Counted from the first letter of the stretch, positions 1-9,164 are shown. The stretch: DNA of 39,874 nt from an uncultured Pelagibacteraceae bacterium (GCA_902623305.1 CACNTB010000009.1:1-39874), one strand, 5' to 3'. Numbers and translations: made by a program. The notes: generated from the letters alone by a model not told the origin.

Positions 1-950
1 AATAAGATCTGGTATTGAGTGTTAAATATATTTTTTGTTGCTAGGAAAAAAATAAAAAAATTATAAGTTAATATTAGTAAAGTTGTAAAATTATTTACAT
101 AAATTTTTTTCCAAAATATTTTTTTTTGTAAGTAATTAAACAATAATTGATGCAAATGTTTATTATCTGCTAAAATTGGAGATCGTTTAATTTTAAATTT
201 TCTAATTATTGAAAATAAATTTTCAAAACAAGGGTACCATAATAATAAAATTATAAAAAATGGTGAAATGTTTTGATTAAAATTATAAATATTAATTAAT
301 ATGGCGCTTGTAATAAATGCCAGCAAATATGCTCCACTATCTCCCAAAAAAAATTGATTATTTAAATTGAAAAGCGAAAGAACTATCAAAAAAATTATAA
401 TGTAAATTAATTTTTCTTTATCAATTCCAAATTCAAAATGGAAACCAAAGTATGAAATTATTAAGTAAATCGCTAAATAATAAATTAGCACTAAACCGTT
501 TAAACCATCTATAAAATTTGTTCCATTAATAACAATCATTAAACAAAAGGTTGTAAATATAAAGCTAAAAAATATGTTATTAAGTATTATATCTAAATAA
601 TAAATCCTAGTAGGTGTTACCTCAACTTTAAAAATATATACAAAAATGAATATAAAAAAAATTTGTAATAATGATCTAATTGCTGGAGATGGTAAATAAT
701 TTGTGTCTGATGCTAGACCGATAGAAAAAATTAAGATTAAAAATAAACAAATCAATAAACTAAATTTATAAAATATTAATAAACTTATAATTAATATATA
801 AATACCTCCTGTAAGAGGTATTTCTTTATTTCCTAAAAACTTTTGATGGGCCTGTCCATTATAATTATGAAAAATTTTTAAATTTTTTAAAAAATAATTT
901 GAAAAAGAAATTATTAGTGCAGTAATAAAAGCAAAAATAAAAATATTCAT
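1..950 (-). CDS. WecA/MraY-family polyprenyl-phosphate sugar-1-phosphate transferase, 3' end cut off by the window
   Basis: I translated this reading frame directly. It starts at ATG 950-948 and stays open to base 1, giving about 316 residues, so the C-terminus lies outside the window. It is a multi-pass membrane protein made almost entirely of hydrophobic helices. Family motifs are visible: NFIDGLNGL (residues 145-153), LGDSGAYLL (202-210) and HLHQLL (265-270), corresponding to the DGxxGL, GDxGS and cytoplasmic His-rich motifs of WecA/WbpL-type enzymes. The family moves a sugar-1-phosphate (GlcNAc, FucNAc or similar) from a UDP-sugar to undecaprenyl phosphate at the inner membrane, the first step of lipid-linked glycan assembly. 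The usual Asp-Asp pair near residue 81 reads Ser-Asp here (GLASD). The start codon directly abuts the stop of the upstream GT2 gene, so the two are probably co-transcribed. The sugar specificity cannot be read. Confidence 0.88.
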   Translation of the reverse strand, partial: MNIFIFAFITALIISFSNYFLKNLKIFHNYNGQAHQKFLGNKEIPLTGGIYILIISLLIFYKFSLLICLFLILIFSIGLASDTNYLPSPAIRSLLQIFFIFIFVYIFKVEVTPTRIYYLDIILNNIFFSFIFTTFCLMIVINGTNFIDGLNGLVLIYYLAIYLIISYFGFHFEFGIDKEKLIYIIIFLIVLSLFNLNNQFFLGDSGAYLLAFITSAILINIYNFNQNISPFFIILLLWYPCFENLFSIIRKFKIKRSPILADNKHLHQLLFNYLQKKIFWKKIYVNNFTTLLILTYNFFIFFLATKNIFNTQYQIL

Positions 951-1691
951 TTATTTTTTAAGGTAGTTTATACTTAAACAAATTAGATAATATAATGATT
1001 TAAAAAAACCGAAACCCATATACTTAAAATAAACAAAAAAACCATCTATTATTTTTTGAATTGAGGATGATGAAAGAGAATTATCTAGTTTTCTCCAACT
1101 AGCAAGATTTTTATCTAATCCACCAATCTTGTAATTATTTTTTAATATTTTTAACCAAAGCACAAAGTCTTCCTTGGTCCTTGTTTCAGCAAAATAGCAG
1201 TCATTGGTTATAATTTCTCTTCTTAGCATAACTGTTGACAAACCAATATCACATGATTTTAATAATTCTGAAAACTCATTGAAATTTCTTGCTTTTCTCT
1301 CTGAAACAACATTATTATTTTTATCAATAATTTCATATGTAGTGTGACTTATCATTAAATTATTTATTTTCATAAAATTAATTTGATTTTCTAACTTATC
1401 CTTCCTCCAAATGTCATCTGAATCTATAAAAGCTATATATTTACCATTTGAATGTTTGATAGCTATGTTTCTGGAAACACCTGCACCCAAGTTATTTTCA
1501 TTAACAATAACCGAAATTCTTTCATCTAAATTTTTAATTTGATTTATGTATTCTAGATCATTTTTTTCAACATCATCATACACTATAATTAATTCAAAAT
1601 TTGTGTAAGTTTGATTTAGTATTGATTGTATAGATTTCTTAACATATTTTTTTTTCCTAAAATAAGGAGTTATGATAGTAATTAAATCCAT
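951..1691 (-). CDS. GT2-family glycosyltransferase
   Basis: A 246-residue GT-A fold glycosyltransferase. The N-terminus has the family beta strand (ITIITPYFRKKKYV), followed by NQTYTNFELIIVYDD and the metal/nucleotide-sugar binding motif FIDSDDIW at residues 88-95. A later acidic/aromatic stretch, KEDFVLWLKIL, fits the acceptor-side region of this family. The C-terminus ends in a hydrophobic/aromatic tail that may sit on the membrane. Such enzymes add one sugar from a nucleotide-sugar donor to a growing lipid-linked oligosaccharide in the cytoplasm. The gene lies directly upstream of the WecA-like transferase (stop and next start adjacent) and diverges from the GT4 gene at 1724 across only 32 bp. 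Donor and linkage are unknown. The ATG at 1691-1689 is the only sensible start. Confidence 0.88.
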   Translation of the reverse strand: MDLITIITPYFRKKKYVKKSIQSILNQTYTNFELIIVYDDVEKNDLEYINQIKNLDERISVIVNENNLGAGVSRNIAIKHSNGKYIAFIDSDDIWRKDKLENQINFMKINNLMISHTTYEIIDKNNNVVSERKARNFNEFSELLKSCDIGLSTVMLRREIITNDCYFAETRTKEDFVLWLKILKNNYKIGGLDKNLASWRKLDNSLSSSSIQKIIDGFFVYFKYMGFGFFKSLYYLICLSINYLKK

Positions 1692-1723
1692 ACATTTATT
1701 TTATATAAATATTTAAATATCAA

Positions 1724-2827
1724 ATGAAACAAAAAAAACTAATAATATTTATGCCTTCTATAGAGGGAGGTGGTGTTGAAAAGAACTTATTCATTATTTC
1801 TAACTTTCTTGCAACTAAACTAAAAAATACTTCACTAATTACAGCTAGTAAGTCTTATAATCCAAAATTTAAGAAACTTAGTGTCGTAAATCCTAGAATA
1901 AATACAGAGAAATATTCTTCTAGAAGATTAAAATATTTTTTTTGTTTAATTGAATTAATCAAAATTCTTACATTTGATAGAAATGTTGTTTTGCTTGCCT
2001 TTCAGGCAAATTTATATTGTGCAATAATTTGCAAAATATTTAATGTTGATATTATAGTAAGATCGAACTCTTCTCCAAGTGGGTGGGCGCTTAATTTTTT
2101 TAGAAGAAATATCTTTAATCTACTTTTAAAAATTCCAAAAAAAATAATAGTAAATAGCAAAGAATTTCAGAAAGAATATAGAGAAAAGTTTCAAATTAAG
2201 ACTTATTGTATTTATAATCCCCTTGATCTCAAAATTATTGAGAGAAAATCTAAAGAAAAAATTAAAAATAATTTTTTTAAAAAATTTAAAGATTTAAAAA
2301 TTATATTTATTGGAAGATTAGTAGATCAAAAAGACCCACAAACTTTTTTTAAAGCTCTTAAATTAATTAAAAATAAAGTAAAATTTAGAGCAATTATTGT
2401 TGGCAAGGGCATTTATTTTAATAGTATGAAAGAATATATAATTGATAATAAAATGAACAACGAGGTCAAATTTTTAGGATGGCAAAATAATCCATTTAAA
2501 TTTTTGAGATCATCTGATTTATTGGTTCTTACCTCAAAATATGAAGGGCTGCCTAATGTTCTTTTAGAAGCAGTCAGTCTTAAAAAGTTTATAATTTCAT
2601 CAAACTGCAAAACTGGACCAAAAGAAATTTTAGATAATGGTAGAGGTGGTGATCTTTTTAAAATTGGAGATTACAAAGATTTATCAAATAAAATTATTAC
2701 GTATTCCAAAAATAAAAAAAAATATAAAAAAAAAATTAATTTTGCTTATAAAAGATTATATAGGTTTGATTATGATATAAACCTTCAAATGTATTTAAAA
2801 TTAATCAAAGAACAAATTTACAATTGA
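1724..2827 (+). CDS. GT4-family (GT-B) glycosyltransferase
   Basis: A 367-residue GT-B glycosyltransferase. The N-terminal domain begins with MPSIEGGGVEKN (residues 10-21), the glycine-rich loop typical of GT4 enzymes. The C-terminal domain opens at FIGRLVDQKDP (about 195-205) and carries the donor-binding E-x7-E type motif in SKYEGLPNVLLEA (271-283), followed by GPKEIL. No signal peptide or membrane segment is evident. It should be a cytoplasmic enzyme that adds a sugar to the lipid-linked intermediate with retention. Its TGA stop overlaps the TTG start of the next GT4 gene by 4 bp (TTGA), so the two are translationally coupled. The upstream divergent gap is only 32 bp and AT-rich, with no clear -35. 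Donor and acceptor cannot be predicted. Confidence 0.9.
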   Translation: MKQKKLIIFMPSIEGGGVEKNLFIISNFLATKLKNTSLITASKSYNPKFKKLSVVNPRINTEKYSSRRLKYFFCLIELIKILTFDRNVVLLAFQANLYCAIICKIFNVDIIVRSNSSPSGWALNFFRRNIFNLLLKIPKKIIVNSKEFQKEYREKFQIKTYCIYNPLDLKIIERKSKEKIKNNFFKKFKDLKIIFIGRLVDQKDPQTFFKALKLIKNKVKFRAIIVGKGIYFNSMKEYIIDNKMNNEVKFLGWQNNPFKFLRSSDLLVLTSKYEGLPNVLLEAVSLKKFIISSNCKTGPKEILDNGRGGDLFKIGDYKDLSNKIITYSKNKKKYKKKINFAYKRLYRFDYDINLQMYLKLIKEQIYN

Positions 2828-3924
2828 AAAATAGTTTGATTATTAATTATGTATGTGAGGTAAATTATCCAAATACCTCAGCATATAGTATTCATGTTGT
2901 TAAAATGTGTGATGCATTTTCTAAATTTTCAAGTATTAACCTATATGTTCCTTCAAGTAAATATTCCCTAAATAAAATTAAAAATTATTACAATCTTAAA
3001 AATAAATTTAATCTAAAATGTATTTTTAAAAAAAAAATAAAAATCAATTTTATAAATAAAATTTATTTTTCACTAAAAATTTTAAATCAAGAAAAACGTA
3101 AAAAAAATGTTAATCATTTATACGTTTCAAGAAGTATTATTTTTGCTATTATTTCTTCAATTCTTGGAAAAAAAACCATATTAGAAATTCATCATAATTT
3201 AACCGGTTTAACAAAAATATTATTTTACGTTTTAAAATTTTTTGGATTAATAAATGGTTTAAAATATATATTCATACATAAGAATCTTATAGAAATTTTT
3301 AAAGTTAAAAAAAATGACTATATTTGTTTAGATGATGCGGTTGATATAAATGATTTCAAAAATTTCAAAAAAACAAAAAAACTAAAGAAAACGTGTGTTT
3401 ATGTTGGAAGTTTTCATTCAGGAAAAGGGATTGAATTGATTCAAAAAATATCAAGAAAACTCCCAAATATCGGTTTTCATTTATATGGTGATAAAACATT
3501 TCTAAACAATTATAATTCACAAAAAAATATAAAAATATTTGGACATATTAAGTATAAAAATATTCCAAAAATACTTTCAAATTATACGATTGCTTTAATG
3601 CCTTATGGCGACTTTATTTCTGGTAGAATAAAAAAAGTTAATTTAGCAAATTATATCTCCCCATTGAAAATGTTCGATTATTTAGCAAGCCCAAATATTA
3701 TACTAGCTAGTAATTTAAATGTTTATAAACATATCCTTAAACATAAAAAAAATTCTATATTAATCAAAAACTCAAATATTAAACTTTGGTGTGACTGGAT
3801 TAATAAAATTTTTCAATCATCAAAAAAATATGAATATATTAGAAAAAATGCATTTTTTACTGCTAGAAATTATACATGGCATGAAAGAGCAAAAAAAATA
3901 ATTAAATTTTCAGAAAGTTTTTAA
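2824..3924 (+). CDS. GT4-like (GT-B) glycosyltransferase with TTG start
   Basis: A 366-residue GT-B-type glycosyltransferase. The TTG at 2824 is chosen because it overlaps the upstream TGA by 4 bp and lies in front of the conserved N-terminus IINYVCEVNYPNTSAYSIHV. No earlier ATG fits. The second Rossmann domain starts at YVGSFHSGKGIELI (about residue 193), and a donor-side segment reads ALMPYGDF and later KMFDYLASPNIILAS. The Glu residues of the classic GT4 EX7E motif are less obvious than in the neighbouring enzyme, so it is a divergent member. The gene is the second of a two-gene plus-strand unit. Its TAA stop overlaps the stop of the convergent gene at 3921 through a shared TTAA. The sugar is unknown. 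Confidence 0.8.
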   Translation: MKNSLIINYVCEVNYPNTSAYSIHVVKMCDAFSKFSSINLYVPSSKYSLNKIKNYYNLKNKFNLKCIFKKKIKINFINKIYFSLKILNQEKRKKNVNHLYVSRSIIFAIISSILGKKTILEIHHNLTGLTKILFYVLKFFGLINGLKYIFIHKNLIEIFKVKKNDYICLDDAVDINDFKNFKKTKKLKKTCVYVGSFHSGKGIELIQKISRKLPNIGFHLYGDKTFLNNYNSQKNIKIFGHIKYKNIPKILSNYTIALMPYGDFISGRIKKVNLANYISPLKMFDYLASPNIILASNLNVYKHILKHKKNSILIKNSNIKLWCDWINKIFQSSKKYEYIRKNAFFTARNYTWHERAKKIIKFSESF

Positions 3925-5057
3925 GCTAAAAATTTAGATAAAATTTTATAATGCCTAAATTTAGTAAATAGTTTAGATTTTTTTTTTGCACCTATTTTCA
4001 TGTTATTTAATTCCTCATTTGATAAATTAAAATATCTAATAATTTGATTTTGAAGATCGTTTAAATTATTATTTTTAAATAAAATTCCATTATCTGTAGA
4101 TATAAATTCCTCAGGTCCACTTGGACAATTACTTGAAATTATAAAAGTATTACTTGCAGCCGCCTCTATCATTACAAAACCTGGATCTTCCCATAATGAG
4201 GTAGATATAATTCCTAGTGAATTATTCATAAAAGGATAAATATTGTCTTGATACCCTATTATGTGTATTTTTTCTCTAATTCCTAAGTCATGTATTACTT
4301 TATAATATTTTGCTTTTAACTCACCATCTCCAATAATAACTAATTCTAAGTTATTTATAATTTTAGTAATATTTGCGAAAGCTTTAATCAACAAAATATG
4401 ATTTTTTTGCTTCGTAAATCTTCCAATAGATAAAAAATATTTAGTATTTTTAAATTCATTTTTAATAATTTTTTTTTTTTTATTTATTTTTCTTATATTG
4501 ATTACTGGATCAGGTAAGAAAATAATTTTTTCTTTTTTAATGATATTAAGTTTGTTTATTTCTCTTAATGAGTCCATTGTTGGACAAGTGATTAATTCAA
4601 TATTTTTACTATTCCATTTCCAAATTAATTTTCTTAAAAAATTAAATTTTACTTTGCCAGATATTCTAATCACAAGCTTTGTGTCAAATTTATTAAATAA
4701 AAATAAAATTAAAGGCAATGATGTTATAAGATGAATGATTAAATAATCTGATTTTTGTTTTTTTAAAAAATTTTTAAGTGGAAAATAACAATTTATGAAA
4801 ATTCTCAAAAATTCTATTCTACTATTTAAAAAACCATTTATTTTTGTATTAATTTTAAATTTTGATTGAAGATTTATTTTTTTAATGTTTTTACGACTAA
4901 ATTCATCATTAAATTTATCCCATTCTCCTCCACAATTAATTATATATGGTAAAAATTTTCCCTTTGAAAATTTTGATAAAGAAAATGCAGAGTTTATTAC
5001 AGCTTTAATTGTTGCTACATTCCCTATAAAAGGAGACCAATAAAAAATATTTTTCAT
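3921..5057 (-). CDS. GT4-family (GT-B) glycosyltransferase
   Basis: A 378-residue GT-B glycosyltransferase. Visible features are an N-terminal WSPFIGNVATIKAVINSA segment, the inter-domain strand FLSIGRFTKQKNHILLIKAF (roughly residues 209-228), VIIGDGELK, and the C-terminal donor-binding region WEDPGFVMIEAAASNTFIISS followed by GPEEF. The acidic residues of PGFVMIEAA take the role of the EX7E motif. It is a monocistronic minus-strand gene whose stop overlaps that of the convergent GT4 gene by 4 bp. It diverges from the methyltransferase at 5125. A run of 13 T (4469-4481, A on the coding strand) encodes a Lys stretch at about residues 193-197 and is a possible slippage site. The sugar specificity is unknown. 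Confidence 0.88.
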   Translation of the reverse strand: MKNIFYWSPFIGNVATIKAVINSAFSLSKFSKGKFLPYIINCGGEWDKFNDEFSRKNIKKINLQSKFKINTKINGFLNSRIEFLRIFINCYFPLKNFLKKQKSDYLIIHLITSLPLILFLFNKFDTKLVIRISGKVKFNFLRKLIWKWNSKNIELITCPTMDSLREINKLNIIKKEKIIFLPDPVINIRKINKKKKIIKNEFKNTKYFLSIGRFTKQKNHILLIKAFANITKIINNLELVIIGDGELKAKYYKVIHDLGIREKIHIIGYQDNIYPFMNNSLGIISTSLWEDPGFVMIEAAASNTFIISSNCPSGPEEFISTDNGILFKNNNLNDLQNQIIRYFNLSNEELNNMKIGAKKKSKLFTKFRHYKILSKFLA

Positions 5058-5124
5058 TATTAAAAAAATTTAATTTTATGATATTTTTTATAAAATTATA
5101 ATTAAATAAGCCCTAAATAAAAAA
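5058..5124 (+). promoter_or_regulatory. Divergent intergenic region with a candidate promoter for 5125
   Basis: This 67-bp gap separates divergent genes. A consensus -10 hexamer TATAAT occurs at 5097-5102, about 22 bp before the ATG at 5125. The matching -35 position (about 5074-5079) is only AT-rich, so this is a weak call. Nothing convincing was seen for the minus-strand gene. Confidence 0.35.
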
Positions 5125-5769
5125 ATGTCTAAAACTATTAACAAATTTGATCAAAAAATTTCAAATTTTATATTTGAGCATGAAAAAAATAAAAAAAATT
5201 TAAACATCCTTGAGTTTGGAGTGAGAAAAGGTATTTCCACAAAAAAATTTTTAGATTTATGCAAACAAAATTCTGGAAAATTACTATCAGTTGACATAAA
5301 CGATTATTCCAATTTATTTACAGATAAAAATTGGACTTTTCTAAAAACAAGAGATGATAACTTTGATAATATCAAAAATTATATCCAAGAACCATTGGAT
5401 ATAATTTTAATAGATAGTCTTCATGAGCCTAAACATGTAAAAAAACTCATCTTCATGTACTGGAAATTTTTAAAGGTTGGTGGATCTATGTACGTCGATG
5501 ATATTAGTTGGCTACCTTATATTAAAGGAAATTGGAGAGATCATGAATATACAGAAAAAATTAATTACGATACCTTTAACGAAATTCTAAAAATTCTTGC
5601 AAATAATTTTGATAACTTTAATCTTGAGTTAAATTTTATTGACTCAGGTATGGCAAGATTATCAAAATTAAATGATAATATACTCCTTGATCCTAGAAAT
5701 TATAAACTTAGAAAAAATGTTATGAAAAATAGTTTAAAAAATATAATAAGTTTTTTTAGAAAAACTTAA
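5125..5769 (+). CDS. Class I SAM-dependent methyltransferase-like protein (Methyltransf_24 type)
   Basis: A 214-residue protein with a Rossmann-like methyltransferase fold. The glycine-containing SAM loop is NILEFGVRKG at residues 27-36, the ribose-binding acid is in LLSVDIND (53-60), and IDSLHEPKHV (96-105) with YVDDISW (123-129) match the metal/acceptor region of the small-molecule O-methyltransferase group that includes Methyltransf_24 and cephalosporin-hydroxylase-like proteins. It probably methylates a sugar or nucleotide-sugar of this glycan. The GT2 gene at 5770 follows with no gap, so the two genes form one unit. The acceptor is unknown. Hydroxylase-like activity cannot be excluded for this fold. 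Confidence 0.72.
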   Translation: MSKTINKFDQKISNFIFEHEKNKKNLNILEFGVRKGISTKKFLDLCKQNSGKLLSVDINDYSNLFTDKNWTFLKTRDDNFDNIKNYIQEPLDIILIDSLHEPKHVKKLIFMYWKFLKVGGSMYVDDISWLPYIKGNWRDHEYTEKINYDTFNEILKILANNFDNFNLELNFIDSGMARLSKLNDNILLDPRNYKLRKNVMKNSLKNIISFFRKT

Positions 5770-6561
5770 ATGCATAAAAAATTTTTCTCAATAATTACAG
5801 TTGTACTAAATAAAAAAAACAATTTAGTTGAAACTATAGAAAGTTTGAGAAGACAAACATTTAAAAATTTTGAATACATAGTTATAGATGGTGGGTCAAC
5901 TGATGGAACATTAGATATTATTAAAAAAAATTTAGATATAATTACGTATTATAAAAGTGAAAAAGATTTCGGTATTTATGATGCAATAAATAAGGGTTTA
6001 ACTCATAGTAATGGGGAATATATTGGAATTTTAAATTCAGGTGATAAATATACTTCTAATGGTCTTAAAATCATAAATGAATATTTAACTAATAAAAATT
6101 TTGATTTTATTTTTGGATCAGTAATGAAAAAAATTCTTAGACATGGCTACAGAAAGTATAGAATATATTGGAATTTTGATTTTTATAGCAGTCATTCTTC
6201 AGGTTTTTTTATTAAAAAAGAAGCTCAATCTAAATTAGGAAACTATAATCTTAAATATAAAATTTCATCCGACTATGATTTATTTTATAGAATGATAGTG
6301 ATTAATAATATGGTTGGTACATCAACAAAAAAAAATGAGTTAATTGGTATTTGGAAGACAGGAGAGTCCTACTCTAGTACTTGGAAATTTATTGAACATC
6401 TTCAAGAAGAAATTCAAATCAGAGTAGATAATAAACAAAATTTATGTGTCGTATTTTTTGTATATTTTATTCATTATTTTAAAAATTTAAGGAAAATAGA
6501 AAATAAAAATAAAATTAGTTTTTTCTTTAAAAAATTTAAAGAAATCTTAGAAAATAGATAA
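5770..6561 (+). CDS. GT2-family glycosyltransferase (WcaE/PGL-like)
   Basis: A 263-residue GT-A glycosyltransferase. It begins FSIITVVLNKKNNLVETIESL and has the strong family signature VIDGGSTDGT at residues 38-47, DFGIYDAINKGL and GILNSGDKY (87-94). The last segment is the metal-site equivalent seen in the WcaE-like branch, where the classic DxD is replaced by NSGD. SGFFIKKE and SSDYDLFYRM complete the catalytic domain. It should be a soluble or membrane-associated cytoplasmic sugar transferase. The gene directly abuts the methyltransferase at 5125 and converges with the FkbM gene, with one base between the stops. Confidence 0.88.
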   Translation: MHKKFFSIITVVLNKKNNLVETIESLRRQTFKNFEYIVIDGGSTDGTLDIIKKNLDIITYYKSEKDFGIYDAINKGLTHSNGEYIGILNSGDKYTSNGLKIINEYLTNKNFDFIFGSVMKKILRHGYRKYRIYWNFDFYSSHSSGFFIKKEAQSKLGNYNLKYKISSDYDLFYRMIVINNMVGTSTKKNELIGIWKTGESYSSTWKFIEHLQEEIQIRVDNKQNLCVVFFVYFIHYFKNLRKIENKNKISFFFKKFKEILENR

Positions 6562-6562
6562 A

Positions 6563-7372
6563 CTAAATATACCAATTCTTAGAAAGATAAACATCAGGAA
6601 GGGCTTTTATATTTTTTTGGTCTAAATCATGAGGTAACTTTTCAATATTCTTATTTTTTAAACATAAATCTTTTCTTAAAAATGTAACTTCAATAGCAGT
6701 TGGTAAATTTTCACCACACACTTTAAAATAACCTTGGCAATTATTTGGATGAATGTGTGCTATGTGAAAACTTTTTAAAATTTTTTTAATAGAACTTAAA
6801 AATATATTGTAACTTAATCTATTGTATAATTTCTCAATAAAGTGAAATTCTATAACCAGTACTTTGAATAATTCTAAATATTTTTTTGAGGTTGAGTTAA
6901 TCACTTCATACTCAGATCCCTCTATATCCATCTGTAATATAAGGTTATTGTTGTTATTTTGATAATTATCATCTATCCATGATTGTAATGTTGTTTCATT
7001 TTCTTCATTTTTAGATGATAAATTTTTCTTTAAAAAATTGAACTTTTCAATCCTAATGTCACTTTGATCTATTGTTCCATCAGCTAAATAAAGATTAATT
7101 TTTTTTTTATTTAATTGATTTTCAAATTCATGAATTTTTCCCACACCAGGTGAAAAACAAGTATCGATTTGATCTAAGATATCTGGAATTAAATAGCCAC
7201 CATCATTATCTGCTCCAACCCTAATTAAATTATAACCTAAATCTTGAATTCTCATCAAACTTATGAGTTTTGTAATTTCATCTCTCTTAACCGTGCTATC
7301 AATATGCAAATTAAAGTATCTTAGAAAAAAATTTAGAAATTTTATAATTTTTATTTTTATAATATACAACAT
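6563..7372 (-). CDS. FkbM-family SAM methyltransferase
   Basis: A 269-residue protein of the FkbM/Methyltransf_21 type. NLIRVGADNDGGYLIPD (about 48-64) is the N-terminal family block, SPGVGKIHEFENQL the SAM-loop region, LADGT (96-100) the ribose-binding strand, and LQMDIEGSEYEVI (146-158) the family's most conserved motif. It ends with TAIEVTFLRKD. FkbM enzymes O-methylate hydroxyls on sugars or natural products. Here the likely substrate is the glycan or one of its nucleotide sugars. The gene is the distal gene of the long minus-strand operon that starts at 15397. One base separates it from the upstream quinoprotein stop. A hydrophobic N-terminus (IIKIKIIKFLNFFL) could be a membrane anchor. 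Confidence 0.85.
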   Translation of the reverse strand: MLYIIKIKIIKFLNFFLRYFNLHIDSTVKRDEITKLISLMRIQDLGYNLIRVGADNDGGYLIPDILDQIDTCFSPGVGKIHEFENQLNKKKINLYLADGTIDQSDIRIEKFNFLKKNLSSKNEENETTLQSWIDDNYQNNNNNLILQMDIEGSEYEVINSTSKKYLELFKVLVIEFHFIEKLYNRLSYNIFLSSIKKILKSFHIAHIHPNNCQGYFKVCGENLPTAIEVTFLRKDLCLKNKNIEKLPHDLDQKNIKALPDVYLSKNWYI

Positions 7373-7373
7373 T

Positions 7374-9164
7374 TTACCTTAGTCTGTATGCAATAACTTT
7401 ATCTCCACTTTCTGCATCTTTAAATTTTGATCCACCACTAGCATTTATTATGAGATAAAAACTATCTTTATATTTAATTATAATTGGACATCCGTATGCA
7501 ACAAAAGGAAGTTCATCTTCCCATAATAACTTTCCATTTAACGTATTATAGGCATATATTTTTTTATCTCTAGTACCAGACATAAAAAAAATTTTTTCAC
7601 CCGCTGAAACAGGGCACCCAAAAATTTCACTGCCTGTATCTTTGTATTTTTTATCTAATTTAGGATAATGTCCATGAGATATTTGCCAATTTTTTTTTTT
7701 ATCAAAAATATCTATAGATGTAATAGTTCCCCAAGGAGGTGAATTTAAAGGTATACCATCATCGTTCACAAATCTTTGATATTTTTCAATGTTTAGTTTT
7801 TTGTAATTTATAATTTTTTTTAGTTGAGATATGGTTTTTTTTACATTTCTTTTAAATTTAATAAAATCAAAAGTAAAAATAGATAAAGAGTTTTTAAATA
7901 AAATATATATTTCTTTTAAAAGATTAAATTCCGAAGGATCCTTTAATTTCGATATCCAAGCTATATTATTTCCTGGGATTAAAACTTCTCCTTTTGGTAA
8001 CACGGATATGCCTGGCCATTCATTTCCTCCATGAAAGCCATAATGAATATAATTTTTAGATAAAGATAATGTTTTGTATTCAGAAATAATTGAGTTATCA
8101 ATCAATAATTTTGCTTGATCAGAAAATTCGATACTTAAATTATTGATATCATCTTCTAAAAAATTATTTCTGGAAAATTGAAGCCAATCATCGAAAATTC
8201 TTTTTGTTGTAAAAACTTTTTTATCTTTTGTGTGATAAAATTTCTTTTCAACAAATTTTTCAATTGGCTTACCATTTAATCTGTTTAATAGAATCAATTG
8301 ACCAGATTTAGTTGCCTGAATAACATAATTCTTATTTTCTTTATCAAAAAGAACAGGAGCTGAAGCCATATCTAAGTTTAAAACATCATGTGCAATTTCT
8401 TGAAAATGCCATTTATACCTTCCAGAATTAATATCCAATGACACAATTGAATTGTAAAATAAATTAGGTCCTATTCTACCTTTTGAGGAATAAGCAGGTT
8501 TAGCATTGGCTGTTGAAAAAATTATTTGATCAAATTCTTTATCAATAATTCCACCTCCCCATACATCCCAATGAAATTTTTTATTATTATTAATTTTTTT
8601 TAATTCTTTTTCATCGTCACTGTTAATATTGGCTTTCCATATAACCTTACCTGTGTCCAGATTATAAGATATAGGACTATCTCCATTAGGTAATAATATC
8701 GCATTATTACCATCTATAAGAATTGGCGCCACTAAACTCTTCTGCACAATTTTTCTAGGCAATTCTAACTCTGTACAATCAAAAATATTAATTAATTTAA
8801 TTTCGTTGTGTCTGGGGAATACTGCGTAGACATGATTTTTAAGAGAATTTTTAATATAAAGATTTAAACCTCTGTATGGTGCTCTATCAGGTTTTCCAAT
8901 ATTCTTACAAATTTCAGTTCCATCCAAAATATTTAAAACTATTAAGTTTTTTTTTCCATCTAAATGAATAACTTTGTCTTTATAATTTGCTAATTTAGTT
9001 TGAGTAGTTTTGTATACTTTGGATGAATATTCCCATGATTTACTTATTTTTTTTAAATCTTTTTCTAAATAAGTCATTTCATAGTAATTTTTGTTATCTG
9101 CCATTAATAAATTTTGATTTTGATAAAATACAAAAGATAAAATTAATATATATTTTTTAATCAT
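7374..9164 (-). CDS. Exported PQQ-type beta-propeller protein related to quinoprotein glucose/alcohol dehydrogenases
   Basis: A 596-residue protein with an N-terminal export signal (KKYILILSFVFYQNQNLLMA, cleavage near residue 22), so it should be periplasmic. Repeated propeller blades are visible (SYNLDTGKVIWKA, SLDINSGRYKWHF, LNRLNGKPI, AYNTLNGKLLWE). The region WDVWGGGII, IIFSTANAKPAYS, GRYKWHFQEIAHDV, then APVLFD and ATKSGQL resembles the quinone-binding core of membrane glucose dehydrogenase and related PQQ enzymes, where sugars or alcohols are oxidised. The usual HDxWDxD motif reads HDVLNLD here: the position of the catalytic Asp is Asn263, while Asp265 and Lys286 are retained. It may therefore be an altered or non-catalytic member. 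It overlaps the fucosyltransferase gene by 4 bp (ATGA). No PQQ-synthesis gene is present in the window. Confidence 0.75.
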   Translation of the reverse strand: MIKKYILILSFVFYQNQNLLMADNKNYYEMTYLEKDLKKISKSWEYSSKVYKTTQTKLANYKDKVIHLDGKKNLIVLNILDGTEICKNIGKPDRAPYRGLNLYIKNSLKNHVYAVFPRHNEIKLINIFDCTELELPRKIVQKSLVAPILIDGNNAILLPNGDSPISYNLDTGKVIWKANINSDDEKELKKINNNKKFHWDVWGGGIIDKEFDQIIFSTANAKPAYSSKGRIGPNLFYNSIVSLDINSGRYKWHFQEIAHDVLNLDMASAPVLFDKENKNYVIQATKSGQLILLNRLNGKPIEKFVEKKFYHTKDKKVFTTKRIFDDWLQFSRNNFLEDDINNLSIEFSDQAKLLIDNSIISEYKTLSLSKNYIHYGFHGGNEWPGISVLPKGEVLIPGNNIAWISKLKDPSEFNLLKEIYILFKNSLSIFTFDFIKFKRNVKKTISQLKKIINYKKLNIEKYQRFVNDDGIPLNSPPWGTITSIDIFDKKKNWQISHGHYPKLDKKYKDTGSEIFGCPVSAGEKIFFMSGTRDKKIYAYNTLNGKLLWEDELPFVAYGCPIIIKYKDSFYLIINASGGSKFKDAESGDKVIAYRLR

